Source: an uncultured Selenomonadales bacterium (GTDB lineage: Bacteria; Bacillota; Negativicutes; Selenomonadales; Selenomonadaceae). Taken from it: a DNA stretch of 9,229 nt. Below, one piece after another: positions 7,088 to 9,229 of the stretch. The notes under the pieces were generated by a model, which saw only the letters and a list, made by a program, of their open reading frames with translations, made no database searches and was not told the origin of the DNA. The DNA lies in assembly GCA_946543495.1 (NCBI GenBank), contig CAMNLS010000040.1:1-9229 (forward strand). The letters run 5' to 3'. The translations under genes were made by a program, and so were the position numbers. Every line of letters begins with the position of its first letter. Within the stretch, counting starts at the first letter, position 1.

Positions 7088-7113
7088 CGTTTACCTCCGA
7101 AAAAATTTTCCGC

Positions 7114-7142
7114 ATTATATCAGACCGCGCAGACTTTTACCA
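7114..7142 (-). promoter_or_regulatory. Promoter of the DUF2232-gdpP operon (extended -10)
   Basis: On the minus strand TGATATAAT (7122-7114) gives a perfect -10 with an extended TGn element. A weak -35, TGGTAA (7142-7137), lies 17 bases upstream. Transcription would start near 7107, leaving a leader of only about 20 bases before the ATG at 7087. That leaves no room for a c-di-AMP riboswitch. The -35 overlaps that of the divergent promoter. Confidence 0.65.
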
Positions 7143-7164
7143 GATTAAATCCGCGTGATATAAT
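7136..7164 (+). promoter_or_regulatory. Promoter of the restriction-modification gene (extended -10)
   Basis: TGATATAAT at 7156-7164 provides a perfect TATAAT (7159-7164) with an extended TGn motif. TTTACC at 7136-7141 is a 4/6 match to TTGACA with a 17-base spacer. Transcription would begin near 7171, so the message would start practically at the AAAGGAGG ribosome site (7171-7178), with a leader of about 15 bases. Confidence 0.65.
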
Positions 7165-7185
7165 CGGCGCAAAGGAGGTTGGAGC

Positions 7186-9229
7186 ATGAGACTTGAAGCT
7201 GACTTTACGAACTACATTCAGAACCGCCTAGAGGCAGTGGAAATCTTTTCGGAGACGCAGAGCACGACTAACTTTGAATTAAACGGCGCATTAAAGACCG
7301 CGTCGAAGAATCAAACAGGACTGCGCGGCTACCCAGACCACATCGTGACCGTTGATGATTTCGTTTTGGTTATGGAGGACAAATCCGACCGTTTAAAGCT
7401 CATTTTGCGCGAAGGCGGCGAAATTTCTCAAAGCGTCGACGCCACGACCAATTACGCTATCAACGGCGCACTCTTCTACGCGAATAAAATTATCGACGGC
7501 ACGCCTTACAAAAAAGTTTTCGCCTTCGGCAATGTTGGCGACCGCAAGCATCACATAATCAAACCAATCTTTATTGACGGCGACAAGAAAGTTACCGAAC
7601 TGCCCGCAGTCGACACGTTCAAGAATTTTACGGCAGAAAACATTGACGCTTACTATCGACGTATGGTTTTGGGCGAGGAATCGGCGGAGGAAATCGAACT
7701 CAAGAAAATTCTTCGACGCGCTGAAACTCTTCATGAACACTTGCGCAATTATGGACAGCTCGGCGAAGACGAAAAGCCTTTAGTCGTGTCGGCGATACTG
7801 TTGGCATTGGCGGAAGGTAGGAACTTCAATATCAATCAACTAACCGGCGACAAAATCAACTCGGACGGCGCGAAACTCTTTGAACACGTTAAAAATCATC
7901 TTAGCCGCGCTAATGTCCGCCCCGAAGTCAAAAAAGAACGCGTGCTTAGTCAGTTCCGCTTGATTAAAGACCGCCCGATACTTAACACCGTCAATCACGC
8001 GCTCGGTAAGACGCCGCTTAGGTACTTCACGGAATTTATTTCAAGCAATATCTTCGACGCCGTGATAAATAATTCGTCGGAAGATTATCTCGGCAGGTTT
8101 TACGGCGAATTCATCAGCTACAGTGGCGGCGACGGTCAAAGCTTAGGCGTCGTGCTCACCCCGCGACATATCACCGAATTATTTTGCGAACTCGTCGACC
8201 TCAAGCCCGATGATATTGTCTTCGACCCCTGCTGCGGAACTGGTAGCTTCCTTATCGCCGCAATGAGCCGCATGTTGAGTAATGCCGACGAGGCTCAACG
8301 TAAACTTATCAAGCAGAAACAAATTCACGGCATCGAGGCGCGGGAGGACATGTTCTCAATCGCAACGACCAATATGATTCTGCGCGGCGACGGTCAAAGC
8401 AATCTAATCTGCGGCGACTTCTTCGCCAACGACGCCGATAATCTCCAACTGCTCGGCGCGACTGTCGGCTTTATGAATCCGCCTTACAGCCAAGCTAAGA
8501 ACGCCGCGACTGCTCACCTGTCCGAATTGCGCTTTATCCGTCATCTGCTTAACTCGGTCGTTCGCGGCGGGCGCGTGGCGGTTATCGTGCCGGTTTCCGC
8601 GATGATTGGCAAGACTCGCGATGATAAGATTGTTAAGGGTGACATTCTCCGCGCTCACACGTTGGAGGGCGTCATCAGCCTCAACAAGAACACTTTTTAT
8701 CGGATTGGAACCGTTCCTTGCGTGGCAGTCTTCACGGCGGGCGAACCTCACCCCCAATCAAAGCGCGTTAAGTTCATTAACTTTGAAGATGACGGCTTTG
8801 AGGTCAAAAAGCATGTCGGGCTTGTCGAGACTGAACGCGCTAAGGATAAAAAGTTTTATCTGCTTGACTGCTGGCGCGGCAAGATTAAAGACGCTCCGTC
8901 AAAGTTCATGGTCGAGACGACGATTGAGCCGCAAGACGAGTGGTTGCACTCTTTTTACTACTACAACGACGAATTGCCCGCCGACGTGGACTTTAATAAC
9001 ACCGTCGCCGATTATCTTACCTTTGAATTCAATATGATTGCTCACGGGCGCGAATATCTCTTCCCGCTCAAAAAAAAACGCAACCTGACTGAACCGCCGC
9101 CGCCCCTTAGCTCTAAAAGCTGGAAGAAATTCTTAATCAGCGACTTGTTTAACGTTTTTCTTCCTTCTGGCGATACTCAAGCAGATAAATGCGAAGTCGG
9201 CGACGTTCCTTTAATATCGGCGGGCTTCA
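7186..9229 (+). CDS. Single-chain restriction-modification enzyme (type IIG/IIB-like nuclease, N6-adenine methyltransferase, start of specificity domain), 3'-partial
   Basis: The frame is open for 681 codons from the ATG at 7186 (AAAGGAGG 7 bases upstream) to the window edge. Residues about 1-130 look like a nuclease of the PD-(D/E)xK group: GYP50-D51, then E64-D65-K66 in a hydrophobic strand (VLVMEDK). A helical section (about 140-310) precedes the N6-adenine methyltransferase: a GVVLTPRHI motif, motif I FDPCCGTGSF (346-355) and catalytic NPPY (431-434). After a Lys- and Pro-rich linker (about 628-643), WKKFLISDLFNVF (646-658) resembles the opening of a type I S-subunit or BcgIB-like target-recognition domain. 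The order R-M-S in one chain fits AloI/BcgI-like enzymes, which methylate their site and cut DNA outside it. Base composition and codon use resemble the neighbours, so recent acquisition is not evident. The specificity cannot be read because the recognition domain is cut off. No separate S or R gene is visible. Confidence 0.82.
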   Translation, partial: MRLEADFTNYIQNRLEAVEIFSETQSTTNFELNGALKTASKNQTGLRGYPDHIVTVDDFVLVMEDKSDRLKLILREGGEISQSVDATTNYAINGALFYANKIIDGTPYKKVFAFGNVGDRKHHIIKPIFIDGDKKVTELPAVDTFKNFTAENIDAYYRRMVLGEESAEEIELKKILRRAETLHEHLRNYGQLGEDEKPLVVSAILLALAEGRNFNINQLTGDKINSDGAKLFEHVKNHLSRANVRPEVKKERVLSQFRLIKDRPILNTVNHALGKTPLRYFTEFISSNIFDAVINNSSEDYLGRFYGEFISYSGGDGQSLGVVLTPRHITELFCELVDLKPDDIVFDPCCGTGSFLIAAMSRMLSNADEAQRKLIKQKQIHGIEAREDMFSIATTNMILRGDGQSNLICGDFFANDADNLQLLGATVGFMNPPYSQAKNAATAHLSELRFIRHLLNSVVRGGRVAVIVPVSAMIGKTRDDKIVKGDILRAHTLEGVISLNKNTFYRIGTVPCVAVFTAGEPHPQSKRVKFINFEDDGFEVKKHVGLVETERAKDKKFYLLDCWRGKIKDAPSKFMVETTIEPQDEWLHSFYYYNDELPADVDFNNTVADYLTFEFNMIAHGREYLFPLKKKRNLTEPPPPLSSKSWKKFLISDLFNVFLPSGDTQADKCEVGDVPLISAGF

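Noticed and set aside
7088..7185. c-di-AMP riboswitch upstream of the phosphodiesterase operon
   Set aside because: The predicted leader is only about 20 bases, far too short for a ydaO-type riboswitch.
8404..8757. 117-codon minus-strand open frame within the methyltransferase
   Set aside because: It is antisense to the conserved NPPY region with no support of its own.
8606..9037. 143-codon open frame on the plus strand inside the restriction-modification gene
   Set aside because: It lies in another frame of a gene with clear methyltransferase motifs, and has low-complexity Arg/Ser/Leu/Thr content.

Overview
The window looks like chromosomal DNA from a low-GC Gram-positive lineage bacterium (Firmicutes/Bacillota). 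The evidence is a YybS-type (DUF2232) membrane protein followed directly by a GdpP-type c-di-AMP phosphodiesterase, an HPr-family protein with a retained regulatory serine, strong AAGGAGG ribosome sites and classical TATAAT promoters. The moderately high GC of the coding regions and the overall style suggest Negativicutes (Selenomonas-like), but that is an inference I could not test. I see no rRNA, tRNA, CRISPR array, insertion sequence or integrase. No stretch longer than about 300 bases lacks a gene; the largest gap, about 190 bases at 1533-1725, holds a terminator, a promoter and a leader.

Left part, plus strand: the 5'-truncated gene for a bifunctional NAD(P)HX repair enzyme (epimerase plus ADP-dependent dehydratase) runs in from the left edge and ends at 1532 with a clean intrinsic terminator. 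A separately promoted small gene (1726-2073) follows. It encodes an HPr-fold protein that has lost the catalytic histidine but kept the regulatory serine, which recalls Bacillus Crh. Its leader carries two AAGGAGG sites and a possible 10-codon upstream ORF whose stop overlaps the start codon. A palindrome sits in the promoter spacer. A strong terminator follows the gene.

Middle, minus strand (7087 to 2154): four tightly packed genes read right to left. They encode the DUF2232 membrane protein, the GdpP-like phosphodiesterase (2 TM, degenerate PAS, degenerate GGDEF, DHH-DHHA1), a small predicted lipoprotein with a cyclophilin-like domain, and a polytopic membrane protein with an N-terminal DGDDW motif that may be GT-C-like. 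Gaps are 0 to 12 bases with ribosome sites at the preceding stop codons, so this is almost certainly one operon. It links c-di-AMP turnover to two envelope proteins of unknown role.

Right part, plus strand (7186 to the window end): a large open gene reads off the edge. Its 681 visible residues show an N-terminal PD-(D/E)xK-type nuclease motif, a helical section, an N6-adenine methyltransferase (DPCCGTGSF and NPPY) and the start of what looks like a target-recognition domain. This fits a single-chain type IIG/IIB (BcgI/AloI-like) restriction-modification enzyme. Its promoter and that of the c-di-AMP operon lie back to back with overlapping -35 boxes in a 98-base intergenic region.
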